64,000 bases of DNA, taken from assembly GCF_964355755.1 (NCBI RefSeq), contig NC_092671.1, positions 36,537,304 through 36,601,303 of the forward strand, in the 5' to 3' direction. Made by a program: the position numbers and the translations under genes. Under the pieces are notes generated by a model. The model ran no database searches and was not told the origin of the DNA. It worked only from the letters and a program-made list of their open reading frames with translations. This DNA is from Antedon mediterranea. Lineage: Eukaryota; Echinodermata; Crinoidea; Comatulida; Antedonidae. This document shows, in pieces, positions 1-11,354 of this stretch. Within the stretch, counting starts at the first letter, position 1. Every line of letters begins with the position of its first letter.

Positions 1-62
1 GACATTAAAACTATCAAATAAATGACGGCATTCTATTAAGGAATTTAAGATAATGATTTGTG

Positions 63-362
63 AGGGCATGTGGCGCAGTTTGTTGGACGTTGAATTACTG
101 AACGTGAGATTGTGGTTGGAATCCAACTCTCACTGCACTACTTGTATCCTTAGGCAAGACACTTTACTTACATTTGCCTCTCTCCACCCAGGTGTATAAA
201 ATGGGTACCGGTTAGATCAAGACACAACTTTGCGCGGATTACTAGCTGCATTATGGGAGTATGTTTCCATACGCGTTTGATCCAAAAAATGACAGGGGTA
301 ATAATGTGCAGCACATTGAGAGCTTGCTTATATGCGCTATATAAGAATGAACTATTATTATT
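63..362 (+). mobile_element. tRNA-derived SINE with GCGCTATATAA/(ATT)n tail
   Basis: The head has an A-box-like GTGGCGCAGTTTGTTGG and a B-box-like GGTTGGAATCC, the pol III promoter layout of tRNA-derived SINEs. The body ends in GCGCTATATAAG followed by an ATT-rich tail. Part of the body (about 203-362) recurs reverse-complemented at 1546-1708, and the same tail word recurs near 8045. It lies in the 3' flanking or intron region of NCAPG2. Confidence 0.7.
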
Positions 363-647
363 ATGGGCCACAAGGCCCGAGGAGGTTAGGTGAGGTAAAA
401 AACACTAACAGCTTGTGTAATATCCATACTAGGATCGAATTCCGTTTCGTTCATCGTCGTTTCTTGTAGCAACGTGCAATTGACGTTCATCAGTTTCCTT
501 CCTTTTCTCGTTTTATTGCTCTTGTTTCTCTGTTGGTATTGTGGCTATAATCAAATCAAAAATATATTCTTTGTCAGTTTGACGTTAGTTTAGATTTATG
601 AATTCAGTATGCCAGGATTTAATATGGAGCTTTCAATGGAACTGTAA

Positions 648-808
648 AAGCCAATTTACACAGATGAGCAGCAATGGTAATAAAAGAGAGAATATACGTT
701 ATTCCTTTTGACCATTTACATACAACACAGGATAGAATACAGATTCTACATTGGACAAGCTACATGGTTTTCAGCTTACCATTACCACTTGTCTATTTAA
801 ATTGTCCT
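648..808. mobile_element. MITE-B copy 1
   Basis: Short inverted-terminal-repeat element whose ends resemble GCCAATTTACACAGA and its complement. It is flanked by TAA on both sides (645-647 and 809-811). Two better-kept copies lie at 28948-29130 and 39837-40013. Confidence 0.65.
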
Positions 809-834
809 TAAAGCTATTGCTGATCATTAGAGAC

Positions 835-1025
835 CCTCAGAGAGAGGTTCACAAGACAAACATATACACAAGATGCTCTACATAAACAAAGTCTTATTAC
901 AAGTCTTTGGGAGTGGAGTAGTAATTTCGTCCTTAGAAAAAATCCTGACATGTGACGGGACTTGAACCCAGGACCCTTGGAGTGGTAGCCAAGCATCATA
1001 ACCACTAAGCCACAACTGCACTGCA
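835..1025 (-). mobile_element. tRNA-derived SINE, family B
   Basis: On the minus strand it reads as a tRNA-like head (GTGGCTTAGTGGTTATGATG, then a B-box-like GGGTTCAAGTCC). A shared body follows, with a TGTAGAGCATCTTGTGTAT word. A second copy in the opposite orientation is at 18000-18178. Confidence 0.65.
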
Positions 1026-1064
1026 ACCTACAAAGCTCTTTGTAAAGCAATAGTGATATTCTTA

Positions 1065-1190
1065 AGCCCTGTCTACACTATCAAACTAGTATGACAAAAA
1101 AAGTGTGATGTACCCAAATATGGTAGTGATATGACCAAATATGGTAGTAGTAGTATGACATCAGCATGTCCATATATGGGCACATTCACA
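1065..1190. mobile_element. MITE-A copy 1 (right end missing)
   Basis: Left terminal repeat AGCCCTGTCTACACTATCAA and the internal ATATGGTAGTGATATG words are present. The right terminal repeat is absent. The remnant ends about 18 bp from the splice donor of NCAPG2 exon 17. Confidence 0.75.
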
Positions 1191-1207
1191 AGGTTAAAAA
1201 AACAAAC

Positions 1208-4200
1208 CTTAATGTTTTTTAGCCGCTGATGAATAATGTTAAGAATGTCCTCTCCCTTTCCCCAGCTAACAAGACATTCAAGAAGCGGAGCAATATCATT
1301 CATTGAGCTCTCAGAACTTATCAACTCTAATTTCTTCAGACAATTTTCTCTAAAATTAATGATAAAGAGCAAATATAAAAAACACACTAATTAGAACAAC
1401 AAGAAAAAACAATCTTAAGTGCCAAAATTATTGAAAATAAGTTAGCACAGTTGGTAGTGTGACAGTAACAGGTTTTGAAAACCCAACCCCTAGAGCTCCG
1501 TCTACACTATCAAACTTTATGTGACAAACAAAACATGATGTGCCCACATATAATAATAATATCCTGGATTTATATAGCGCCTAATGTAATGAAACCTCTA
1601 AGCGCTGAACACTATTACCCCAGTCATTTTTTTTGGATCAAACACGTATGGAAACATACTTCCATAATGCAGCTAGTAATCAGCGCAAAGTTGTGTCTTG
1701 GTCTAACATGATGATGATGTCATATCACTACCATATTTGGGCACATCACACTTTCTTTGTCAAACTAGTTTGATAGTGTAGACAGAGCTTAATAACCCTT
1801 TTAACCTTTTGCTCCGGCAGTCACTCAATTATACATAAAGTACACACATTGATACGGTTTCGATCCAAGTCGGCCCTAAACCGTCTCGGCCAAAGTCAAG
1901 TCGGCCTCAAGTCAAGTCGGCCTCAAGTCAACTCGGCCTCAAGTCAACTCGGCCTCAAGTCAACTCGGCCTCACGTCAACTCGGCCAAAAAATAATCGGT
2001 CAACTCGGCCCCGTTAAAGTATGGAACGCAAAAAGTGCAAATGAAGGGGATTGATAAAATAATATTTCTTCAGAATTTTTTAACTATAAATAATTCTGAC
2101 TTTTAATGAATATTAATATTTAGACAATAATATATTTAGCAAAAAAAATAGGAATGATTTCACCAACTTTCCTTTATTAATACGTTTAATAAAATTTCAA
2201 ATTGCACAATTGAAAACAATTCGTAGCTGCGCCTCCCTGCGCCTTTGGCAGCTTTTTCGATATCTACAACTGCTACGTGTTTTCACTGACCGGGGGATTC
2301 CCCTTTTTTTTAAACGCAAATCATGGACAAAAACGATGTACAATCATTTTTTCTATGGCCAAATGGTGGAACGTAGGCCTCCGTCTTCGATTTACTAAAA
2401 TGCGGTACCTGCACGTGTTTTTTTAACACGCGGGTACTTATATTCATATCGGCAATGAGTTCATTTTTTTATATGATAGCCTATTATTTAATTATATTTT
2501 TTTTTTATTCATTTTTTTTAAAGCGTGGATAGTAAGAATCATAATAATATTAAGCACTTTTTGCGTTCCATACTTTATTGTGGCCGAGTTGACCGATTAG
2601 TTTTTCGCCGAGTTGACGTGAGGCCGAGTTGACTTGGGGCCGAGTTGACTTGGGGCCGACTTGACTTGAGGCCGACTTGACTTTGGCCGAGACGGTTTAG
2701 GGCCGACTTGACCTGCACCCCCTTACCCCATTGATACTCACTTAATATCAGGTAAAGCCGAGCCAGGCAAGAAGCTGGCTAAATATAGAACCGCCTCTAA
2801 TGATCGGCCACCCTGTGGTATAAGAAATTATAAAACCTATTTTAGTTCAACAGTAATAGCAAACATAAAGGTCTGTCTACACTATCAAACTTTATGTGAC
2901 AAAAAAATTTCATGTGCTCATATATAGACATGATGATGTCATATCACTACCATATTTGGGCACATCACACTTTTTTTGTCAAACTAGTTTGATAGTGTAG
3001 ACAGAGCTTAATAGTCTGCAGGACTATTTTTTTAAAGAGATTATTTATACAACAATCGTTCTCCTTTACCACGAAAAATAAGTAGGGTTATTATCAGTTA
3101 TTGTTGGAAATGTTTATATTTTATAATAAACAATATGTTAAACTCGGAATTACTTTTTAACATTTTTAATAAATTGAACTTAAAATTTGTTTTTTATTCT
3201 TTACCTGAAAAACATCAATAAATAAGGGAACAGCCTTGCTGAATCGCTTCACTAACTTCTGTCGTACCTCAGTATGAGTTGTCTTAAATAAAATAAAATT
3301 AAAACTTTAAACGTCAAGCTAAAAATAACATTTATAGTTTTAGATATCATAGTAGTAGGCAAAGTATATGTCTTGAGGGTTAAGGAAATCACTAACAGCA
3401 TTTATTTTAAGTTCACTTTTAATGGCCAGCATTTTGTTTTTCAAAATGGCTGCCATAAAGTACAGATTTTTGCTAATTTCTTAGCTCCTATACATAATGA
3501 AGCCATGGTTTTCGAAAAGTATATTTTGTTATGGTTACAGAATATAAATTCAGCATTCTCAAAGACTTAAAATTAGAAAGAAACATGAATATTAATGAAT
3601 TAAGTAAACTTTAAAGAAATGTTGTATTGAAAAGTGCCAATAAATCGGAATCATGGAAGCAAAGACAGAGATGTCGGGAGGAATATCCAATCATTGATTG
3701 ATTACTGATATCTAACTTACAACTTACTAAAACTTATAACTTACATTCAGTTGATGCTCTATATTTGTCCATATAATGACCATCACTTCCAGTAGGCCGT
3801 CTATGATGTCTTTATCAGCAAGGGTCAACACTTCTCCATCGTTCTCTTTCTCAACTTCATCTTCTGAATCAGAACTGTTCAATGACCTTTGTACACATCC
3901 AAAGACACACTGGCCAATCAGCAGAATGAACTTAGCTGTAAAGATGGTTTATTTTAGCATTATTTAACTGCAAGTTCAATTTGTACTTTTATTTAACAGT
4001 AACAGCACTACAAGCACTCAACAGGTAGCTATGGGCCATAGACCAAAACAAGGTTTATTTTAGCATTATTTAACTGCAAGTTCAATTTGTACTTTTATTT
4101 AACAGTAACAGCACTACACACACTCAAAAGGCAGCTATGGGCCATGATACCTCTAAAACATGCATTACAAGCACTCAAAAGAAAGCTATGGGCCATAATA

Positions 4201-7200
4201 GATCTAACACAAGCATGGATTTTCTTTATTTAATACAAGCTACAAGAGTAAGTATGAAAGTATAAAACATTGTGTCAGAATTCATTATTTAGTTAAGCTC
4301 TGTCTTCACTATCATGTGGCAACAAAATGTGATTTGCCCATGGACATGATGATGTCATATCACTACCATATTTGGACAATATATCACTACTATATTTGGG
4401 CACATCACACTTTTTTGTCAAACTAATTTGATAGTGTAGACAAAGCTTTACATTAGTTGAAAACAATTGGCCAGACATACCTGAATCAGCTGGTGACATG
4501 TGCTTTTGAGCATATCTGTAGAAAACTCTAGCAGCAGCAGGATTAGCCTGTACAAGAGCAATGCATCTGGTCAACTGGACCTCTCCAGCTTTGTCTAACG
4601 GCTGGAAAGAGTTGAAGAGAAGTTGCACGAGGCGTCTGACAATCGGAGCCGAATCCAATTCTAAACGCACCAGCAAATGTTCCACTGGGACTATTTCATT
4701 CACCTATCAAAAAAAAAATTATACATACCATACCTGTACCAAACAATATTGACTGTTAAGCTCTGTCTACACTATCAAACTAGTTTGACAAAAAAAATGT
4801 GCCCAAATATGGTAGTGGTATGCCAAAATATGGTACAGATATGACATCATTATGTCCATATATTGATAGTGTAGATATATTGTTTGATCCTGCCACATAA
4901 TGTTTGATAGTGTAGATAGAGCTTTAAATTTCATTTATTGTCATGCGTAAAAAATAGCTTTAAAAAAAAACTAACCTTAATGTCACGAACACCCTTGACT
5001 TTGAGTATAAGATCGATGAAAGTAATGCGCACTTTCTCTGACGTATCGTGAATTAAAACACCTATCTGAGGCAGGAGACGCTTCATTAGGACATGGCTCA
5101 AACGGTTATCAAGAACGGAGGTCAAGCCCTGCAAAGAGACAGTAGTACTTGAAATTTTGATACGAATTGAAAACTAAAACATTTACTCTATTAAAAGTTT
5201 TTTATTTACTTTTATTATTAATAGACATATATATATATACATAAATCAAAGAGCTGCATAGGCAGGATATAGAAAAAAATCAAGATCAAATAAGTTAAAA
5301 CTGCCTCAATATAGGTTATATATATATATTTATATATATAAATCATACTGTAAATTATAGAAACAGTGCTCATATTCGGAACATGATCTCATAATCGCGT
5401 CGAGCATAGCTCATTGGCGAAAGTTCCGTATTTTTTAGTTGTATGAAAAAATGTCTCTGGCTGGATTCGAACCTGCAACCTCTCGCTTACAGGGCGAGTA
5501 TCATACCACTGTTTCTATAATTTACAGTATGATTTATATATAATTTACACAGTGCTACGCAACATTGATTTATATTTATATATATATATATACAGGCAGC
5601 CCAGGGCCTTGTGGGTCACATGGCGTGTCTGTCCCATATTATGTCTTATCGAACGGTCATTCAATAGTACTTTAATTGTGCAATCAAACCTTGTAAACAG
5701 CAGCTCTGACATCGGTAGAAGATACATCTCTAGCAAGATCCTGAACCAGCTTAGTAAGAAGATCTTCAGATGTTTTAAGAGGAATCAACTCCCAGAAAAC
5801 GCTAATAATACGACAGATTCCAATGACACACGTGGTACGAACAACTACACACGGGTCATAAAGCAATTCCTGAGGCAAAAAACAATCATTGAATAAAGCA
5901 CATGAATTGTTTTAAAATGACGATAATGTTATACGATACATGAGCTGGATCTGGGTTTGTGATAGCATTCACAAAGGAAGCTACAGACATAACTAGCCAT
6001 TGAAAGTGTCTTTCTACTCACAGATAATATGTCAAACTGTTTTTGAAGCAAAATATCTCTTTCTTCATTTGTATGCTCTGGGTCCAGCAGCGGGAAAGTG
6101 TCCACTAATATAGCGATTGAATTTGCGCGTACCGTTCCATTTGCAACCTGACAAGTACAAATTCATGATTTCATATTTCACGGAAGCTACAGCTGACGAG
6201 TATAAGTCAGCTTAGATTCATGTCATTTGATGCTTAATAACAAGCCAGTTTTTCTAATTTCTTTTCTTTTATGTAAGGAAAATGCATGCTTATCTATTTA
6301 TCATTGGTCGTTTTTGTCCTAGTGTAAATGGGCCTTAAATCCGTCTTCTATGCTTATTACCAAACAAGCTGAATAATATGGCTACTTACTTTGAGGGAAC
6401 GCCATAGAATAGGGTTGTAGAGATTCAATAACATCTTATCCACTCCCTGATGAACTTTTTGTTTATGAAAACATCCAAGTATCTAGAAGAAAAACATCTA
6501 TATTTATACGCATCTCTCTATGCTGACTAACTTTTGAGATGCGATTACATTGGAGTTGCCTCTCCAGTTAATAATATAATCTCTTTGAGTTGCCTCTCTA
6601 GTTCATTGTGTTTTTGGGTTTCCTCTCTAGTTCATTATATAACCTCATTGGGTTGCCTTTCTAGTTCACTATAAATATAATAAGCAATTTATGTATACAT
6701 ATTTTTTTCATTTACCAATATCGGTATTTATTTCATTTATAATTATCATGAAACTATTGAAATATAATGTAAATAATTTTTATAAAGAAGATGTTAGTTA
6801 TGTTATTATACTGTAATTTTTTATCCTAAATTATATAATTATATATTCTAGGTTTATTTTTATTTTTTTAGTAATGTGTTTTGTTGTGGGTCCCTACGAG
6901 ACAAGTTTTTAACTTCTAGAAGGGATCCATGATAATAATGACTACCAATTACTGCTTTATCTATGTTCACTTTAATATCTTTTTTCTATTTTGTATATAT
7001 TCATTCATTATTATCTAAAAAAATATTATCTGAATTATCTGAATGAATAATCTCTTTGGGTTGCCTCTCTAGTTAATTATATAATCTCTTTGGGTTGCCT
7101 CTCTAGTTAATAATATAACCTCTTTGGGTTGCCTCTCTAGTTCATTATATAATATCTTTGGTTTGCCTCTCTAGTTAATAATATAACCTCTTTGGGTTGC

Positions 7201-10200
7201 CTCTCTAGTTCATTATATAATATCTTTGGGTTGCCTCTCTAGTTAATAATATAACCTCTTTGGGTTGCCTCTCTAGTTCATTATATAATATGTTTTGGTT
7301 GCCTCTCTAGGTCATTATATAATCTCTTTGAGTTGCCTCTCTAGTTCATTATGTCTTTGGGTTGCCTCCCTAGTTCATTATATAATCTCTTTGAGTTGCC
7401 TCTCTAGTTCATTATATAATCTCTTTGAGTTGCCTCTCTAGGTCATTATATAATCTCTTTGAGTTGCCTCTCCAGTTCATTATAATCTTTTTGGGTTGCC
7501 TCCCTAGTTTATTATATAATCTCTTGGGGTTGCCTATATAGTTCATTATATAATCTCTTTGAGTTGCCTCTCTAGTTCATTATATAATCTCTTTGGGTTA
7601 CATACTTTTCTTAGTGTACTTGACATAGACCGTGTCCCTTCCCTGGATGCGTGCACAGCATGATGCATCAGGTCTTGAATACAATGTTGCTCAATTTTGT
7701 CAATGTAAGGCCCAGTAGCCAACTTCCATGCCTTGAAATACACATTGCCGTACCATTCAACCATTGGCCTAATAGAATACAGTAGTACATTTTGATGTTT
7801 AATTTACCTACCACATGTATCATTGTAATTTTTTCAGTAATTTGCCTTTGGGTCAATAGGGATATCGTTTAATTTGCGACGACCATCTTCGATTGAACTG
7901 ACCTCGGTCGTCAACCTAGAAACCATCAAAACTGTGCTAAGGTGGGGAGTGAAGAAACACGTCCCAATATCCCCTCACACACAGTGAATGACATAACTTG
8001 GTCATTGGTCGTCAGAAATCGACAAACTCCCTATTACCTTAGAAACATTAATTGCGCTATATAAGATTACCATTATTATTATTATGTTTCCTATACATAC
8101 TTTGGACAGGCTGGAACTTGGTTTTTGATAACCTTGTGAAGCTGTTCAATAAACTCCAAATTAAGCCCGAACAAATAGCTTAAGAATCTCTGACCCTACA
8201 AATACAAAACATTTTTAATTCATTCATCCATTCAAACGCTAAAGCTCTGTCTACACTATCAAACAAAGTATGCTGTGCCCAAATATGGTAGTGAAATGTC
8301 CAAATATGGTAGTGATATGACATCATCATGTCCATATATGGACACATCACATTTTTTTGTCACATAAAGTTTGATAGTGAAGACAGAACTTTATAGTAAT
8401 GTGTGTATTAGGATGAAACCAAAATTTTTTTTATTTTATTTTATTTTATTTTTAAAACCAGAAACAACAGCAGAAACAAATCCGCCACTTACAGCTTGGT
8501 TTAACAGATACAAAACAATTACAACAACTCAGAAACACTTAAATTACGACGAAACCGATAAAGATTGGAATTAAAAATGTCAATATGGGGATGGGCCTGG
8601 ACTAAACTATTATAATATAAACTTAATCTACTGATGTAACCACTTTTGAGAACATTGACTCTACAAAAGGGAACACAAAGGATACTATTGTTTCTTAAAT
8701 TACGGGCGGGAACACGAATACCGAAATAGGAGATAAAGTTGCAGTCAAAAATAGAATGAAGACATTTAAAAAGAAAAATAAGATCACTATGCTATGCTAT
8801 GCTATGCTATAATTTTGTACAATTGACAATAACATTTACTTCGTCGGGTTTTAGGAAAGTTGGACTTATAACACATCGTAGCAACAAGTTCTTTATGGTG
8901 GTACTGCTCTCGTCTGCATAGTCAATTTGAAGTAGGCTGGCACGTAAGGAATACACACGTTTTACGTCAGCAAGCTTAAATGAAAACACAAAATTTAGAG
9001 AGATTAATATTTTTCTTGTAAATCTGCCAGTTGCAAAATGAGGCAATGAAATAGGAACGAAGCAACATAAAATTTGTTGCAAAAGTATCAAATGTATACT
9101 GTATATCTTTTATATATTTTTTATATACTTTTATTGAAAAAACAGCACACTTGTACCAAATGGATAATTGCAGGTTACAATTACCGAAAAATGTTACATT
9201 AAAAATAAAAAACCATTATTGAAAACATTTATAGCCATTGAAAGTATCATTATACTGTGTGTGTAAGAGTGCAAAAATTGACATTTCACTATATTGGAAT
9301 ACGGTAATTAAATAATTATACTTACAGATGCATCTGGCTGAAGACTTTTAACAAGGAAGAACATGATTGTGTTGGCAACTAGAGCTTCTCTTCCTTCTAG
9401 TTCTTTTATCCACCTAATCAAAAAACATAAACTTAAAATGCTTTAGACACTCCTATTCATTAGAAATTCCTATTAAGGGAACACTTTTACAAGAAACAAA
9501 CCAGGGGATATATTTTTATTTTTTATTTATTCAACTTTATTCAACAAGGATCGGGACCAACAGGTGGTAAACACCTCTAAAAGCTGTCCAGTCCCAATTG
9601 CACAGTGGCTGTGTGTGACAATGGCTGTGTTTGTGTGGACTAGTACACCGGGGTAGCCCCCCTACTCGTCTCGAAAGATGTACTAGGTTCTTTAAAGTGC
9701 ACATGAGCTATGTGTACACTGGACCTACAGTTTATAGTCCTTATCCGAGAAGACTTGTTCTACCACTCGAACCCTTGCCAATGTTATGGCTGCGTAATTA
9801 CGGTTCCACTGTCTTAAACGCTTGGCCACTTACTCACTCAATATACATAACACAACAGTCAACTCCAACTCATAGACCACCTCTAAATTCTACTGTTCAG
9901 TAATATTAAAGCAAATAGAAAATCAACAGTGTAATGGATTTGCATACTCTACTGAAATGTACATACCAAGTTTGACAAACTTTAGCGATGCTGGCTTGAA
10001 GGCTGATAGCCTTTTCTGGGAAATCGAGTAAAAGCTCTGCAAAAAACACAGATTAAATAAAAAATATATAAAGTATATTGCCCAATTGCAAAAGCACAAC
10101 CGTAGGCTAATAAACATAGGATTATTATAGATTTATTGCCTTGGAAATATAATGTTTAACTGTTTTAAACATTGTAAATGTATACATACCATGTAGAGCT

Positions 10201-11354
10201 GTAATCGTTTGTAACATTTTATCTGGAATGATAATATTAGCTTGGTCCAAGACACAATCGGTAATTGTTAAAATATCCTGCAAACAGTGGAAAAGTATCT
10301 GAAGCTCTTCATCATCCTACAAAGAAATTTAATTTCATTTATTTATTTGACCAAAAGAAACAACAATAAAATCAGGTCAGGAAAAACATAAGTGACCTAG
10401 GCCACTATGACTCAATGAGTTAGTAATTCGTTCATACAAAATAAAAATATATAAATTGGTAATTATGAAAATCACCATTTACAATAAAAGTTTAACACAG
10501 GGCTGTAGCCATCAGTGGCATAACAGCTACGACAGCTCACTGACTAAATCAGAGGCCCTGAAGTTTATAGGGGCCCCTATAATTAAAATAATGTCGAAAA
10601 GGCTGAAAATGCCCAAAGCCTTAAGCGTTGGAGGTCCATATAGCGTCCTTAAACCAGGGGCCTCAGGCCTCTAAGTTACACCACTGCCACCAGTACAGTT
10701 GGTAAGGTTTCAACCTGACCACTTTTTCACAGAGAGGCCTTTGACAACCCTGTGGTCAGCACATAGGTTGTTCCCTTTTCTTGTTACCACCTCACCACTT
10801 TACTTCTCATGGCTACAGCACTGTAACATGTTTGAAATCACAAATACAATGGCTTCGCTAACATGAAAAATGTGTATTGTTGTGTGGGAGGTAGAGGTGG
10901 ACTTACAGCATTTTGCATGAAGGGTGTTTTTGTAAGCAATTGTATCATCAAGTTATATAGTCCGTCCCACATCTGTTCTTGCTTCTTTTTTGTATACACA
11001 GGAAGAACTTCTCTTAGGTTAAAGTCGTCATTTTTTTTATTCTAAAAAACAAAACAAAAACACTTTATTAATAATTGCATTGTGATTCCAAACTGGCACT
11101 ATCTATTTGTTGTATTTTTAATTTCATCATCACTGTCATCATTTTTTTATTCTAAAAAAAACAAGAACTTTAACAATATTTGTATTGTGAATCCAAACTG
11201 GCACTATCAATTCATTGTATTTTTAGTTCCATATCTAACATCACTGTCATCATCTATGTTTTCTAAATGTTATACTCACATGTTTGGATATTAGATTATG
11301 CAGTTTTTTGGGGTCAGTCCCGTTACAAGCATCAATAAAGCTTTCTATCATCAT
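1208..11354 (-). CDS. NCAPG2: Condensin-2 complex subunit G2 (partial; C-terminus off the left edge)
   Basis: HEAT-repeat non-SMC subunit of condensin II, which compacts mitotic chromosomes in the nucleus. Seventeen exons can be joined: 11354-11280, 11041-10907, 10316-10190, 10036-9967, 9413-9326, 8974-8840, 8195-8101, 7768-7606, 6482-6390, 6147-6022, 5869-5690, 5128-4976, 4703-4481, 3935-3745, 3282-3205, 2812-2742 and 1349-1208. All have AG/GT borders and together give 715 in-frame codons. Recognisable blocks are GQRFLSYLFGLNLEF, VEWYGNVYFKAW, LYNPILWRSLK, LSHVLMKRLLPQIG, VEHLLVRLELDSAPIVRRL and LASFLPGSALPD, in the same order as vertebrate NCAPG2. The start is the first ATG of a tandem ATGATG just after an acceptor, so a 5' UTR exon probably lies upstream. 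The vertebrate protein is about 1,140 aa, so roughly 400 residues remain outside the window. Exon 14 contains an acidic linker (SDSEDEVEKEND). Exon borders are my reading, not transcript-verified. Confidence 0.93.
1494..1789. mobile_element. MITE-A copy 2, split by a SINE fragment
   Basis: Both MITE-A terminal repeats are present, but the element is about 150 bp longer than its relatives. The extra sequence at 1546-1708 is a reverse-complemented piece of the SINE seen at 63-362. Confidence 0.75.
1546..1708 (-). mobile_element. SINE fragment nested in MITE-A copy 2
   Basis: Reverse complement of positions about 203-362, starting with the (ATT)n/GCGC tail and ending at GACACAACTTTGCGC-like sequence. 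Its place inside a MITE suggests it arrived after the MITE. Confidence 0.7.
1866..2710. mobile_element. Foldback element with terminal arms of 16-bp tandem units
   Basis: The left arm (1866-2038) and right arm (2554-2710) are inverted copies. The outer part of each arm is a run of a 16-bp unit built on TCGGCCTCAAGTCAAC. The inner part holds a GTATGGAACGCAAAAAGTGC block. The core of about 515 bp is AT-rich with no convincing protein. The element lies in an NCAPG2 intron, 31 bp from exon 16. It resembles foldback transposons in having long arms of subrepeats; the family is unknown. Confidence 0.8.
2870..3008. mobile_element. MITE-A copy 3
   Basis: Nearly full length, with inverted ends (TCTGTCTACACTATCAAAC and complement) and the GACATGATGATGTCATATCAC core. 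It starts 57 bp upstream of NCAPG2 exon 16 in gene orientation. Confidence 0.85.
3946..4160. repeat. 106-bp tandem duplication in an NCAPG2 intron
   Basis: The segment beginning GGTTTATTTTAGCATTATTT at 3946 recurs at 4052 with few changes. A third, partial AAGCTATGGGCCAT block lies near 4185. Confidence 0.85.
4296..4447. mobile_element. MITE-A copy 4 (TTA target duplication)
   Basis: Ends AGCTCTGTC and GACAAAGCT, with TTA immediately outside both. It lies 33 bp from NCAPG2 exon 13 and is oriented opposite to copy 5 on the other side of that exon. Confidence 0.85.
4759..4923. mobile_element. MITE-A copy 5 (TTA target duplication)
   Basis: Ends AGCTCTGTC and TAGAGCT, flanked by TTA on both sides. 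It is 55 bp from NCAPG2 exon 13, in the reverse orientation to copy 4. Confidence 0.85.
5333..5542. mobile_element. TIR element carrying a tRNA-Thr-like sequence
   Basis: Perfect 36-bp terminal inverted repeats (5333-5368 and 5507-5542; core TACTGTAAATTATAGAAACA) enclose about 140 bp. The inner end of the right TIR runs into a tRNA-like sequence on the minus strand. It lies in an NCAPG2 intron, and the flanks are TA repeats, so no target duplication can be read. Confidence 0.75.
5457..5511 (-). pseudogene. tRNA-Thr(TGT)-like fragment
   Basis: The minus strand shows a D-arm-like GTGGTATGATAC, a 5-bp anticodon stem CTCGC/GCGAG around a seven-base loop with TGT at the anticodon position, and a T-arm with GGTTCGAATCC. 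The acceptor stem does not pair, so this is a tRNA relic or SINE head rather than a working gene. Confidence 0.6.
6285..6335. mobile_element. Isolated right end of MITE-D
   Basis: TTTATCATTGGTCGT followed by GTCCTAGTGTAAATGGGCCT, then TAA, matches the right end of the element at 37952-38445. No left partner was found nearby. Confidence 0.5.
6550..7600. repeat. 34-bp minisatellite in an NCAPG2 intron
   Basis: The unit is about 34 bp, built on CTCTTTGAGTTGCCTCTCTA plus a TTCATTATATAAT segment. A short block lies at about 6550-6670 and a main array of roughly 17 units at 7028-7600, separated by unrelated AT-rich sequence. Variants (GAGTTG/GGGTTG, TTCATT/TTAATA) alternate in places, suggesting higher-order duplication. 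The array reaches to within about 10 bp of the splice donor of exon 8 (7606). Confidence 0.9.
7850..8094 (+). mobile_element. SINE-like element with GCGCTATATAAG/(ATT)n tail
   Basis: Ends in the same GCGCTATATAAG and ATTATTATT tail as the element at 63-362 but has a different body (CGACGACCATCTTCGATTGA). It may be another SINE family sharing a 3' end, or an older relative. Confidence 0.5.
8243..8390. mobile_element. MITE-A copy 6
   Basis: Complete element with ends AGCTCTGTC and GACAGAACT. The flanks are TAA on the left and TTA on the right. Confidence 0.85.
9545..9838 (-). mobile_element. tRNA-derived SINE, another family
   Basis: The minus strand starts GTGAGTAAGTGGCCAAGCGT and carries a B-box-like GGGTTCGAGTGG. 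It runs about 290 bp and ends in an A-rich AATAAAGTTGAATAAA tail. It lies in an NCAPG2 intron. Confidence 0.6.

Noticed and set aside
814-1050. 78-codon minus-strand frame with [12 protein letters not shown]
   Set aside because: It is the translation of the tRNA-like head of a SINE.
2210-2398. 62-codon frame inside the foldback element
   Set aside because: No transposase motif; resembles random translation.
7028-7600. Regular spaced repeats as a CRISPR array
   Set aside because: Units are directly joined without unique spacers, and the DNA is clearly animal nuclear.
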